Of a stretch of 64,000 nt of DNA, positions 46,316 through 54,566 are shown piece by piece (within the stretch, counting starts at the first letter, position 1; each line of letters starts with the position of its first letter). The position numbers were made by a program, and so were the translations under genes. The DNA comes from Siccirubricoccus phaeus. GTDB taxonomy: Bacteria; Pseudomonadota; Alphaproteobacteria; Acetobacterales; Acetobacteraceae. The stretch is from positions 48,579 to 112,578 of the forward strand of contig NZ_SRXO01000019.1 in NCBI RefSeq assembly GCF_008360935.1, given 5' to 3'. The notes beneath the pieces are model-generated. The model did no database searches, was not told the origin of the DNA, and saw only the letters and a list, made by a program, of their open reading frames with translations.

Positions 46316-46873
46316 AAGTCGCCCCGGCGGCGCCCGCTGCCGGTGGAGGAGTCCGGCGCCACCGCGCCCCCACCCGCCCCCGGCATTGCGACCCGGGCCG
46401 GAACTTGCGGGACGCGGTGCGCGGCGGGGCCGGCTTGGGGCCTATGCCCCGCGTTTCGCCGGCCCGCCCCCCGCCAAACCGCCCCGGCACTGGCCGCGGG
46501 CCTGGCAGGGCCGCCCCCTTCGCCTGTGCGGGACCTGTCGCGCCAATGGTCCTCGGCGGGCCTCCCTTGGCATGGATATCCGGGCATGGATATTCCTGTC
46601 GGCGGCCCGCCCCCGGCGGATGCGTGACCGAACGCCGTTCTGCCCGCCCAAGGCTTGGGCGGCAGGCGGGGCGTGAACCCAGGGGCGCCGCCCCGGGCCG
46701 CCGCCGCCAGCCCCGAGACCGGGATGCGCGGCGCGCCCGGACCGGCCCCCGCCGAGCAGGAGGTGGCCGCAACATGCAGATCCTACGCGCCGCGCCGCCC
46801 GCCATGCCCGGGACATCCCACCCCGATCCGTCGCGCTGCACCGCAGTGCCGCGCGGCGCGGAGCAGTGCTTCA

Positions 46874-49858
46874 ATGACCAAACGCATGCTGATCGACGCA
46901 TCCCACGCGGAGGAAACCCGCGTGGTGGTGCTGGACGGCAACCGGCTTGAGGAATTCGACCTCGAAGCGGCCAACCGCCTTCCGCTGAAGGGCAATATCT
47001 ACCTGGCCAAGGTGGTCCGGGTGGAGCCCAGCCTGCAGGCGGCCTTCGTCGAATATGGCGGCAACCGCCACGGCTTCCTGGCCTTCGGCGAAATCCACCC
47101 GGATTACTACCAGATCCCGGTCGCCGACCGGCAGCGCCTGCTGGAGCTGCAGGCGGAGGAGGCCCGCGAGGCCGAGGAAGCCGAGGCGGCCGAGGAAGAG
47201 GCGGAAGAGGACGAGGCGGCGGAGACCGCCGCCGAGAGCCTGACCGTCGCGGTGGAAGCGGCGGAGGAGGCGGCCGAGCGCCTGGCCGTGGCGGTGGAGG
47301 CGGCGGCGGAGGCCGTCGGCGCCGCGCCCGTGGAGGCGGTGCCCGATCCGGGCGAGGCCGCGCCGGCCGAGGCTGCCGCCCCGGCGGCGTCGCCGGCGGA
47401 CGCCCCGGCCGCCGAGGCCCCGGCAGAGGCCGAGGCGGCGACCCCCGCTGCCGAGGCGCCGGCCGAAGCGGCCGCGGCGGGCGAGACCCCCGCCCCGGCG
47501 TTCGAGGCGGCCGAGCCGCCCCCCGCCCCCGGCGAGGGCGAGCAGCCGGAGATCGCCGGCCGCCCCCCCCTGGCGAACGGCCATGACGAGGCCGGGCTGG
47601 ACGCCGCCGAGGCCGAGGCCGAGGAGGAGGACGCGCCGCCGCCCGAGACCATCGGCGGCGAGGGACCCGAGGAGGTGGTGCGGGAGCGCCGCGCCACCCC
47701 GCGCTTCATGCGCCACTACAAGATCCAGGAAGTGATCCGCCGCCGGCAGATCATGCTGGTGCAGGTGGTGAAGGAGGAGCGCGGGACGAAGGGCGCGGCG
47801 CTGACCACCTACATCTCCCTCGCCGGCCGCTTCTCCGTGCTGATGCCGAATTCGCCGCGCGGCGGCGGCGTCTCCCGCAAGATCACCTCCGCCACCGACC
47901 GCAAGCGGCTGCGCGAGGTGATCGACGAGCTCGGCCTGCCGGACGGCATGAGCCTCATCGTCCGCACCGCCGGCGCCAACCGGCCGAAGCCCGAGATCCG
48001 CCGCGACTGCGAATACCTGCTCCGCCTCTGGGACAACATCCGCGAGCGGACGCTGCAATCCACCGCGCCGGCGCTGATCTACGAGGAAGCCGACCTCATC
48101 AAGCGCTCCATCCGCGACGTCTTCAGCCGCGACGTGGAGGAGATCCTGGTGGATGGCGAGGAGGCCTACCAGGAGGCGCGCGAGTTCATGCGCATGCTGA
48201 TGCCGCAGCATGCCCGCAAGATCCAGTATTTCCGCGACGGCGGGCTGTTCGCGCGGCATCAGGTGGAGCAGCAGCTCGACGCCATGCACTCGCCGACGGT
48301 GCAGCTCCGCTCCGGCGGCTACATCGTCATCAACCAGACCGAGGCGCTGGTCGCCATCGACGTGAATTCCGGCCGCGCGACGCGCGAGCGGCACATCGAG
48401 GACACGGCGCTCCGCACCAACCTCGAAGCGGCGGATGAGATCGCCCGCCAGCTTCGCCTGCGCGACCTCGCCGGCCTCATCGTCATCGACTTCATCGACA
48501 TGGAGTCGTCCAAGCATGACGGCATGGTGGAGCGGCGGCTGAAGGAGGCGCTGCGCTTCGACCGCGCCCGCATCCAGGTGGGCCGCATCTCGCATTTCGG
48601 CCTGCTGGAGATGTCCCGCCAGCGGCTGCGCCCCTCGCTGACCGAGACCACCTTCGTCACCTGCCCGCATTGCCAGGGCCGCGGCCAGGTGCGCAGCGTG
48701 GAGAGCAGCGCGCTGCAGGTGCTGCGGGCGGTGGAGGAGGAGGGCGCCAGGCGCCGCACCGCGGAGCTTGCGGTGAAGGTGGCGACGCCCATCGCGCTCT
48801 ATCTGCTGAACCGCAAGCGGGACAAGCTGGCGGCGATCGAGGCGCGCTTCGGCATGTCCGTGCTGTTCGAGCCGGATGACAGCCTGATGCCGCCGGCCTA
48901 CCGGCTGGAGAAGCTGAAGGCGGCCGACCCGAACCGGGCGGTGGAGACGGCGCCCGCCGCGCTGCGCATGGATTACGCCCCGGAACCCGAGCCCGAGCCG
49001 GAGGAGGAGACCGCCGAGGAGGCGGCCGAATCCGGTGCCGAGGCGCCGCGGCTGAATGGCGAGGCGGAGGGCGAGGGCAGCCGCCGCCGGCGTCGCCGCC
49101 GTCGCCGGCGGAGCGGCGGCCGGGCCGAGCCCGGCGCGCCGATGGAAGCGGCCGCGGATGGCGAGGAGGAGGAGGATGAGGCGGAGGAGGGCGAGGACGC
49201 CCCCGCTGCCGAGGCCGAAGCCGAGGCCGGGGCGGCGCCCGCCGAACCGGTGGCGGAGGAGGCGGAAGCGGCCGCCGAGGCGGCCGAGCCTGGCGAGGAG
49301 GGCGAGGATGGGCGCGACGGCCCGCGCCGCCGCCGCCGCCGTCGCCGTGGGCCGCGGCCGGAGGGGGCGGAGGGGCCGCGCCCCGCCGAGACGCCGGACG
49401 CCCCGGCGCCGCGCTATTCCGGCCCGACCCCGGCGGACCCTTTCGCCGGGCATGTGGATGACATCCTGGCAGCCATGGAGGCGGCGGAGGCCGCAGCCGA
49501 AGCCGCCGCTGCCAGCCGCCGCGCCCGTGCCGCCGCGCCGGCCGTGGTGGCGGCTGCCGTGGTGAGCGATATGCCGCCCGAAGCCGAAGCCGAAGCCGAA
49601 GCCGAAGCCGAAGCTGAGGCCGAGCCGCCGGCGCCCGAGGCTGCGGCCGAGCCGGTGACGGTGGTGGAGGAGCCGCCCGCGCCCCCGCCGGAAGCCGTGG
49701 CGGCTGAGGCTGTTGAGCGAGCGCCGGAGCCGGTGGCAGCCGCGCCGGAGCCAGCCCCTGCGGCGCATGAGCCGGTGGCGGCGCCGCCGATCCAGCCGGT
49801 GAGCGTCGATGCGCTGGGCGACGCCGCGCCGCGCAAGCGGGGGTGGTGGAAGCGCTGA
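46874..49858 (+). CDS. rne: Ribonuclease E
   Basis: RNase E is the endonuclease that starts mRNA decay and processes rRNA and tRNA. The 994-residue protein opens with MTKRMLIDASHAEETRVVVL. Its S1 domain is interrupted at ~91-275 by an Ala/Glu/Pro-rich insert and resumes at KIQEVIRRRQIMLVQV. Catalytic Mg ligands are D496 in VAIDVNSGRATRER and D539 in LIVIDFIDM; the Zn-link is CPHC at 597-600. The C-terminal half is disordered, with Arg runs for RNA binding (~735 and ~815), acidic Ala/Glu runs and a last segment APRKRGWWKR. The tip resembles the GWW tail that binds PNPase in Caulobacter RNase E. Confidence 0.93.
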   Translation: MTKRMLIDASHAEETRVVVLDGNRLEEFDLEAANRLPLKGNIYLAKVVRVEPSLQAAFVEYGGNRHGFLAFGEIHPDYYQIPVADRQRLLELQAEEAREAEEAEAAEEEAEEDEAAETAAESLTVAVEAAEEAAERLAVAVEAAAEAVGAAPVEAVPDPGEAAPAEAAAPAASPADAPAAEAPAEAEAATPAAEAPAEAAAAGETPAPAFEAAEPPPAPGEGEQPEIAGRPPLANGHDEAGLDAAEAEAEEEDAPPPETIGGEGPEEVVRERRATPRFMRHYKIQEVIRRRQIMLVQVVKEERGTKGAALTTYISLAGRFSVLMPNSPRGGGVSRKITSATDRKRLREVIDELGLPDGMSLIVRTAGANRPKPEIRRDCEYLLRLWDNIRERTLQSTAPALIYEEADLIKRSIRDVFSRDVEEILVDGEEAYQEAREFMRMLMPQHARKIQYFRDGGLFARHQVEQQLDAMHSPTVQLRSGGYIVINQTEALVAIDVNSGRATRERHIEDTALRTNLEAADEIARQLRLRDLAGLIVIDFIDMESSKHDGMVERRLKEALRFDRARIQVGRISHFGLLEMSRQRLRPSLTETTFVTCPHCQGRGQVRSVESSALQVLRAVEEEGARRRTAELAVKVATPIALYLLNRKRDKLAAIEARFGMSVLFEPDDSLMPPAYRLEKLKAADPNRAVETAPAALRMDYAPEPEPEPEEETAEEAAESGAEAPRLNGEAEGEGSRRRRRRRRRRSGGRAEPGAPMEAAADGEEEEDEAEEGEDAPAAEAEAEAGAAPAEPVAEEAEAAAEAAEPGEEGEDGRDGPRRRRRRRRGPRPEGAEGPRPAETPDAPAPRYSGPTPADPFAGHVDDILAAMEAAEAAAEAAAASRRARAAAPAVVAAAVVSDMPPEAEAEAEAEAEAEAEPPAPEAAAEPVTVVEEPPAPPPEAVAAEAVERAPEPVAAAPEPAPAAHEPVAAPPIQPVSVDALGDAAPRKRGWWKR

Positions 49859-49865
49859 GGCCGTG

Positions 49866-49941
49866 GGTTGAACCGGCAGACTCAGGGCGGAGTCCGGGGG
49901 GAAGCCTTCCCCCCGGCGGGGTGCAGGGGCAGAGCCCCTAC
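49866..49941. repeat. R1 intergenic palindromic element, copy 5 (short)
   Basis: GTTGAACCGGCAGACTCAGG, the palindrome GGGGGGAAGCCTTCCCCCC (49897-49915) and GGGGCAGAGCCCC follow the rne stop. It directly abuts an R3 element. Confidence 0.75.
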
Positions 49942-50047
49942 TAGAGCAGATCGCCGGAGGGCGGCATCGCCCGGAGGCGTGAATCTGCTCTACAATCCAT
50001 GAGCTAGAGCGGTTTCGCGCTGCACCGTCAGCGTGAAACCGCTCTAG
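49942..50047. repeat. R3 double-hairpin element, copy 4
   Basis: TAGAGCAGATCGCCGGAGGG to CGTGAATCTGCTCTA and TAGAGCGGTTTCGCGCTGC to CAGCGTGAAACCGCTCTA form two hairpins, joined by CAATCCATGAGC. It lies between convergent rne and the flavin monooxygenase, together with R1. Confidence 0.8.
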
Positions 50048-50073
50048 GGGTATGGGGGCGAAGCCCCCGTCAC

Positions 50074-51429
50074 CTACTCCGCCGCCCGCGTCTCCCCCCG
50101 TGCCGCGCCGTACCGGTTGGCCGGCGCCTTCACGCCCAGATGGTCGCGCAGCGTCGGCCCGGCATATTCCTCCCGGAACATCCCCCGCCGCCGCAGCTCC
50201 GGCACCACCAGCTCGACGAATTCCTCCAGCCCCAGCGGCAGCACCGGCGGGCAGATGTTGAAGCCGTCCGCCGCGCCCGCCGCCACCCATTCCTCCATAT
50301 CGTCCACGATGCTTTCCGGCGTGCCCACCAGCACGCGCCCGCCGAAGCCGGCGGCGATGGTGGTGTAGAGCTGCCGGATGGTCAGCTTGTCCCGCTGCGC
50401 CAGCGCCAGCAGGTTGCGGGAGATGCTCTTGATCATCGGGTTGCGCGGTTCCGGCACCGGCCCGTCCAGGTCATAGCCGGAGAGATCGCCGAGCTGGCCG
50501 TAGAGATATGAGAGCCCGATCTCCGGCGCGACCAGCGCATTGATCAGGTCGTATTTCTCCTGCGCCTCCGCCATGGTGCGGCCGATGAAGAGGGTGATGC
50601 CGGGCATGATCTTCAGCTCTTCCGGCGCCCGCCCGTATTTCGCCAGGCGGGATTTCAGCTCGGTGTAATAGGCCCGGGCGTGCTCCAGGTGGTGGGAGGC
50701 GGAATAGACCACATCGGCGCTCTTCGCCGCGATCTCCAGCCCCTGTTCCGAGGCGCCGGCCTGCACCAGCACCGGCCGCCCCTGCGGCGTGCGCTTGATG
50801 GTCAGCGGCCCGCGCACCTTGAAGTGGCGGCCCTGGTGGTGCAGCGGGTGCAGCTTCGACTGGTCGAAGAAGATGCCGCTCGCCTTGTCGAAGACCGGCG
50901 CGTCCGCCTCCCAGGAATCCCAGAGGCCCTTCACCACCTCCACGAACTCGGCGGCGCGGTCGTAGCGGGTCTCGTAGTCCAGATGCTTCTCGCGGTTGAA
51001 ATTCCAGGCCTCGGCCTCGGACCAGCTCGTCACGATGTTCCAGCCGGCGCGGCCGCCGCTGAGATGGTCGAGCGAGGCCCATTTGCGGGCGATGTGGAAG
51101 GGCTCGTTATAGGTGGTGGAGGCGGTGGCGACGAGGCCGATGCGCTGCGTCATCGGCGCCAGGGCCGAGAGCAGGGTCAGCGGCTCCAGCTCCAGCGTCT
51201 GGTGGGAGCGGCAGAGGGCGCCGGGCGGCTCGTCCTTGGTGCGCAGCCCGATGCCGTCCGCCAGGAACACCATGTCGAATTTCGCCGCCTCTGCCACCCG
51301 GGCGACATGCAGGTAATGCGCGTAGGAGGAGGCGGCGTTCGGATCCGCCGAGGGATGGCGCCAGGCCGCGGCATGGTAGCCGAGATAGCGCATCGACAGG
51401 CCGAGGCTGATCTGGGGGCGGGCGGGCAT
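50074..51429 (-). CDS. LLM-class FMN-dependent monooxygenase (NtaA/SnaA/DszA family)
   Basis: The family uses reduced FMN from a separate reductase to oxidise substrates such as nitrilotriacetate, pristinamycin or dibenzothiophene sulfone. The 451-residue product has the TIM-barrel signature: FDMVFLADGIG, IGLVATASTTYNEPFHIARK, HLSGGRAGWNIVTSWSEAEAWNF and RPVLVQAGASEQGLEIAAKS, with IVDDMEEW and GFNICPPVLP near the end. The ATG at 51429 has GGAGAG six bases upstream; the frame beyond is antisense to the CoA transferase. A second family member lies at 53153. No flavin reductase gene is adjacent. The substrate is unknown. Confidence 0.9.
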   Translation of the reverse strand: MPARPQISLGLSMRYLGYHAAAWRHPSADPNAASSYAHYLHVARVAEAAKFDMVFLADGIGLRTKDEPPGALCRSHQTLELEPLTLLSALAPMTQRIGLVATASTTYNEPFHIARKWASLDHLSGGRAGWNIVTSWSEAEAWNFNREKHLDYETRYDRAAEFVEVVKGLWDSWEADAPVFDKASGIFFDQSKLHPLHHQGRHFKVRGPLTIKRTPQGRPVLVQAGASEQGLEIAAKSADVVYSASHHLEHARAYYTELKSRLAKYGRAPEELKIMPGITLFIGRTMAEAQEKYDLINALVAPEIGLSYLYGQLGDLSGYDLDGPVPEPRNPMIKSISRNLLALAQRDKLTIRQLYTTIAAGFGGRVLVGTPESIVDDMEEWVAAGAADGFNICPPVLPLGLEEFVELVVPELRRRGMFREEYAGPTLRDHLGVKAPANRYGAARGETRAAE

Positions 51430-51607
51430 GCGGGCTCTCCAGAGGCCGGCGGCGGCGAAGGCCGCTGGCATCGCACGGGGTTGGCGTGTTGGCTGGCGCG
51501 CAGGTTCCCGGTGCAGCGCAGCATGTCCTGGCGCTGCGTGCAAGGCGGCTGGCGCCCTGGGCCGATCCGCGCCAGACTCCGCCGCCGAAGGAGGAGACGG
51601 CCGCGGC

Positions 51608-52306
51608 ATGATCGATAAATTCGTGCGCTCCATGGCAGAGGCCATGGACGGCATCAGGGACGGGTCAGTGGTGATGATCCCCGGCTTCGCCGAGGTGGGG
51701 GCGCCCAACGCCCTGATCGACGGGCTGATCGAACAGGGGGCGACGGACCTCACCGTCATCATCAATGCCACCGGCAAGCCGCGGGTGGCGGGGGCGAAGG
51801 TGACGGGCTTCGCCCGGCTGGTGGAATTGGGCCGCGTGCGCAAGGTCGTCACCAGCTTCGTCCGCGCCGGCAGCGTCTGCGGCGATGCGGTGAAGGCGGG
51901 CACGGTGGTGGCGGAGGTGATCCCGCAGGGGACGCTGGCCGAGCGCATCCGCGCCGCCGGCGCCGGCATCCCCGCCTTCTACACGCCGACCGGCGCCGAC
52001 ACGCTGGTGGCCGAGGGTAAGGAGATCCGCGAATATCGCGGCCGCCGCTGCGTGCTGGAGGAGGCGATCCACGCCGATGTGGCGCTGGTGGAGGCCTGGA
52101 TGGCCGATCGCTGGGGCAATCTGGTGTTCCGCGGCGCGGGCCGGAATTTCAACCCGCTGGTGGCGATGGCGGCTGAGCTGACCATCGTGCAGACCCACCA
52201 TGTCTGCGATTTGGGCCAGATGCCGGCGGAGCAGGTGATGACGCCCGGCATCTTCGTCGACCGCGTGCTGCATCTGCCGGTCGGCGACCCGAAATTGCCG
52301 ATCTGA
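51608..52306 (+). CDS. CoA transferase subunit A (3-oxoacid CoA-transferase type)
   Basis: This is the alpha subunit of a family I CoA transferase, which moves CoA between an acyl-CoA and a carboxylic acid. The 232-residue product has the subunit-A motif (SVVMIPGFAEVGAPNALID, matching the GGFxxxGxP region with variation), TPTGADTLVAEGKEIREYRG and a C-terminal ADRWGNLVFRGAGRNFNPL. Subunit B begins 11 bases after the stop. GGAGGAG lies upstream of the ATG. Relatives act on 3-oxoadipate, acetoacetate or other aromatic-pathway acids; the substrate is open. It is divergent from the flavin monooxygenase. Confidence 0.9.
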   Translation: MIDKFVRSMAEAMDGIRDGSVVMIPGFAEVGAPNALIDGLIEQGATDLTVIINATGKPRVAGAKVTGFARLVELGRVRKVVTSFVRAGSVCGDAVKAGTVVAEVIPQGTLAERIRAAGAGIPAFYTPTGADTLVAEGKEIREYRGRRCVLEEAIHADVALVEAWMADRWGNLVFRGAGRNFNPLVAMAAELTIVQTHHVCDLGQMPAEQVMTPGIFVDRVLHLPVGDPKLPI

Positions 52307-52317
52307 GGGAGGCCGCG

Positions 52318-52977
52318 ATGAGCACGACGACGGAACAGGCATGGAAGCCGCTGAGCCGCGACGGCATGGCGGCGCGCGCGGCGCGGGACATCCCGGAGGG
52401 GTGGTACGTCAATCTCGGCATCGGCGTGCCGACCTTGATCGGCAACCACATCCCCGCAGAGCGGGAGGTGATCCTGCATTCGGAGAACGGCGTGCTGGGC
52501 ATGGGGCCGGCGCCGGAGAAGCACAAGGAGAATCCCTGGCTGATCAATGCCAGCAGCCAGCGCATCAGCCTGCGCGTCGGCGCCAGCCTGGTGCATCACG
52601 CGGACAGCTTCGCGATCGTCCGCGGCGGGCATCTGGATCTCTGCGTGCTGGGCGGCTTTCAGGTGGCGGAGAATGGCGATCTGGCGAATTGGTCGCACTC
52701 GCCGAAGGAGGTGGCGCGGCAGATCGGCGGCGCCATGGATCTGGCGGTGGGGGCGAAGCGCGTCTGGGTGGTGATGGAGCATGTGACGAAGGACGGCCAG
52801 CCACGTCTGCTGCGCCGCTGCACCTACCCGCTGACGGCCGGCGCCTGCGTGACGCGGGTCTATACGAATATGGCGGTGCTGGATGTGACGCCGGCGGGCT
52901 TCAAGGTGGCGGAGATCATCCCGGGAATGAGTTTTTCCGAGCTGCAGGCACGGACGGAGGCGGAACTGCTCCGCTGA
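52318..52977 (+). CDS. CoA transferase subunit B (3-oxoacid CoA-transferase type)
   Basis: This is the catalytic beta subunit, 219 residues. The nucleophile that forms the glutamyl-CoA thioester is Glu56 in the SENG motif of VILHSENGVLGMG. The family blocks VNLGIGVPTLIGNHIP, GGHLDLCVLGGFQVAENGDL and CTYPLTAGACVTRVYTNMAV follow. It is in operon with subunit A (11-base gap). An R4 element separates it from the next flavin monooxygenase. Confidence 0.92.
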   Translation: MSTTTEQAWKPLSRDGMAARAARDIPEGWYVNLGIGVPTLIGNHIPAEREVILHSENGVLGMGPAPEKHKENPWLINASSQRISLRVGASLVHHADSFAIVRGGHLDLCVLGGFQVAENGDLANWSHSPKEVARQIGGAMDLAVGAKRVWVVMEHVTKDGQPRLLRRCTYPLTAGACVTRVYTNMAVLDVTPAGFKVAEIIPGMSFSELQARTEAELLR

Positions 52978-53101
52978 CTCCCTCCCCCGCTCGCGGGGGA
53001 GGGCTGGGGTGGAGGTTGATCGGGTGCGGAGGGTGTTGGCCCCACGTTTCGTCGGGCGGCACCGCACCCCAACCCGACCCTCCCACGCAGGCAGGGAGGG
53101 A
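52978..53101. repeat. R4 long hairpin element, copy 2
   Basis: CTCCCTCCCCCGCTCGCGGG with GGGAGGG begins and ACCCTCCCACGCAGGCAGGG with AGGGAG ends it. TGGGGTGGAGG and CACCCCAACCC pair across. It shares outer arms and layout with 30349-30486 but the centre differs. Confidence 0.7.
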
Positions 53102-53152
53102 GCGGCGGCGCGGGGCTTGCATGGGCCTGGCGCCGAGCAGGAAGGGCCGAGC

Positions 53153-54463
53153 ATGACCGCGCGCCGCAGGATGAGCCTTATCGCCTATCTGAAGGCCGGG
53201 CCGAATTTCAGCTATCCCAGCGCCTGGCGCCACCCGGCCTCGGCGCTGGAGGACATATTGACCCCGGAGCGCTGGGAACACACCGCCCGCGCCCTGGAAG
53301 CCGCCTGCTTCGATGCCTGCTTCTTCGCCGATGGCCTCGGCATCCCCGACCTCTACAAGCAGAGCTACGCGGATTACGTCGGCCGCGGCGGCCAGCTCTC
53401 CCTGCTGGACCCGATGACCCTGCTGCCGATGATGGCGCGGGTGACGCGGCATCTCGGCCTTGGCGTCACCCTCTCCACCACCTTCATGCCGCCCTACATC
53501 CTGGCACGCTGGCTGGGCTCGCTGGACATTCTCAGCCAAGGGCGGGCGGCGTGGAACGTGGTCACCACCGCGCGGGATTTCGAGGCGCGGAATTGCGGCC
53601 TGCCCGCCCTGCCGCCCAAGGACCAGCGCTACGACATGGCCGATGAGGTGCTGGAAGCCTGCGACGCGCTCTGGACCGGCTGGGATGAGGATGCGCTGGT
53701 CTTCGACCGCGAGTCCGGCCGCTTCGCCGACCCGGGGAAGATCCGCCGCGCCAATTACGAGGGGCGGTACGTCCGCACGGAAGGCCCGCTTTCCATCCCG
53801 CGCAGCCCGCAGGTGCGGCCGGTGCTGATGCAGGCCGGTTCCTCCCCGCGCGGCCGGGAATTTGCGGCGCGCTGGGGGGAGGCGCTGTTCTGCAGCCCGG
53901 CCACCAAGGAAGACGCGCGGGCCTATCGCGCCGATATCCATGCGCGCATGGAGGCCATCGGCCGGCCGCCCGGGCATTGCGCCGTGCTGCCCTCCGTCAC
54001 GCTGGTGGTGGGGGAGACGGAGAGCATTGCGCGGGAGAAGGCGGCATACCTGGAATCCCTGGTGGATCCGGAACTGGTGCTGGCCGCCGCCTCTTGGTCC
54101 GTCGTCGCCGATCTCAGCAAGATCGAGACGCCGGAGGCGCTGGAGGCGGGCAGCGGCAACCAGGGCGTGGCCGGCCATCGCGACCGGATGCTGCAGGTGG
54201 CGCGGCAGCATGGCATCAGCTTCGCGGAAGCGGTGCGGCGGCCGCGTGCGCTGCTGGCCGGGACGCCGAAGCAGATCGCCGATTGGATGGAGGATTGGTT
54301 CACCTCCGGCGCCTGCGACGGCTTCATCCTGCCGCCTACGGTGCTGCCCGCCACCATCGAGGAATTCGGCCGCATGGTGGTGCCGGAATTGCAGCGCCGC
54401 GGCCTGGTGCGGACCGAGTATGCCGGCCGCACCCTGCGGGAGAATCTGCGCGACCCTGGCTAG
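53153..54463 (+). CDS. LLM-class FMN-dependent monooxygenase, second copy
   Basis: The 436-residue member of the NtaA/SnaA/DszA family is only distantly similar to the one at 50074. Blocks are FDACFFADGLGIPDLYKQ, LGVTLSTTFMPPYILARWLG, ILSQGRAAWNVVTTARDFEA and QVRPVLMQAGSSPRGREFAA. The ATG at 53153 has GAAGGG six bases upstream; the open frame before it is R4 repeat. Its stop codon TAG is the first three bases of an R3 element. Possible co-transcription with the CoA transferase suggests one pathway. Confidence 0.9.
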   Translation: MTARRRMSLIAYLKAGPNFSYPSAWRHPASALEDILTPERWEHTARALEAACFDACFFADGLGIPDLYKQSYADYVGRGGQLSLLDPMTLLPMMARVTRHLGLGVTLSTTFMPPYILARWLGSLDILSQGRAAWNVVTTARDFEARNCGLPALPPKDQRYDMADEVLEACDALWTGWDEDALVFDRESGRFADPGKIRRANYEGRYVRTEGPLSIPRSPQVRPVLMQAGSSPRGREFAARWGEALFCSPATKEDARAYRADIHARMEAIGRPPGHCAVLPSVTLVVGETESIAREKAAYLESLVDPELVLAAASWSVVADLSKIETPEALEAGSGNQGVAGHRDRMLQVARQHGISFAEAVRRPRALLAGTPKQIADWMEDWFTSGACDGFILPPTVLPATIEEFGRMVVPELQRRGLVRTEYAGRTLRENLRDPG

Positions 54464-54566
54464 AGCGGTTTCACGCTGACTGTGCAGCGCGAAACCGCTC
54501 TAGCTTATGGATCGTAGAGCAGATTCACGCCTCCGGGCGATGCCGCCCTCCGGCGATCTGCTCTAG
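54461..54566. repeat. R3 double-hairpin element supplying two stop codons, copy 5
   Basis: TAGAGCGGTTTCACGCTGAC with GCGCGAAACCGCTCTA and GTAGAGCAGATTCACGCC with GGCGATCTGCTCTAG. The first TAG ends the plus-strand monooxygenase (54461-54463) and the last CTA is the minus-strand dioxygenase's TAG (54563-54565). Confidence 0.85.

Noticed and set aside
46871..50290. 1139-codon minus-strand open frame opposite rne
   Set aside because: Gly/Arg/His-rich antisense shadow of rne and its repeats; no homology-like motif.
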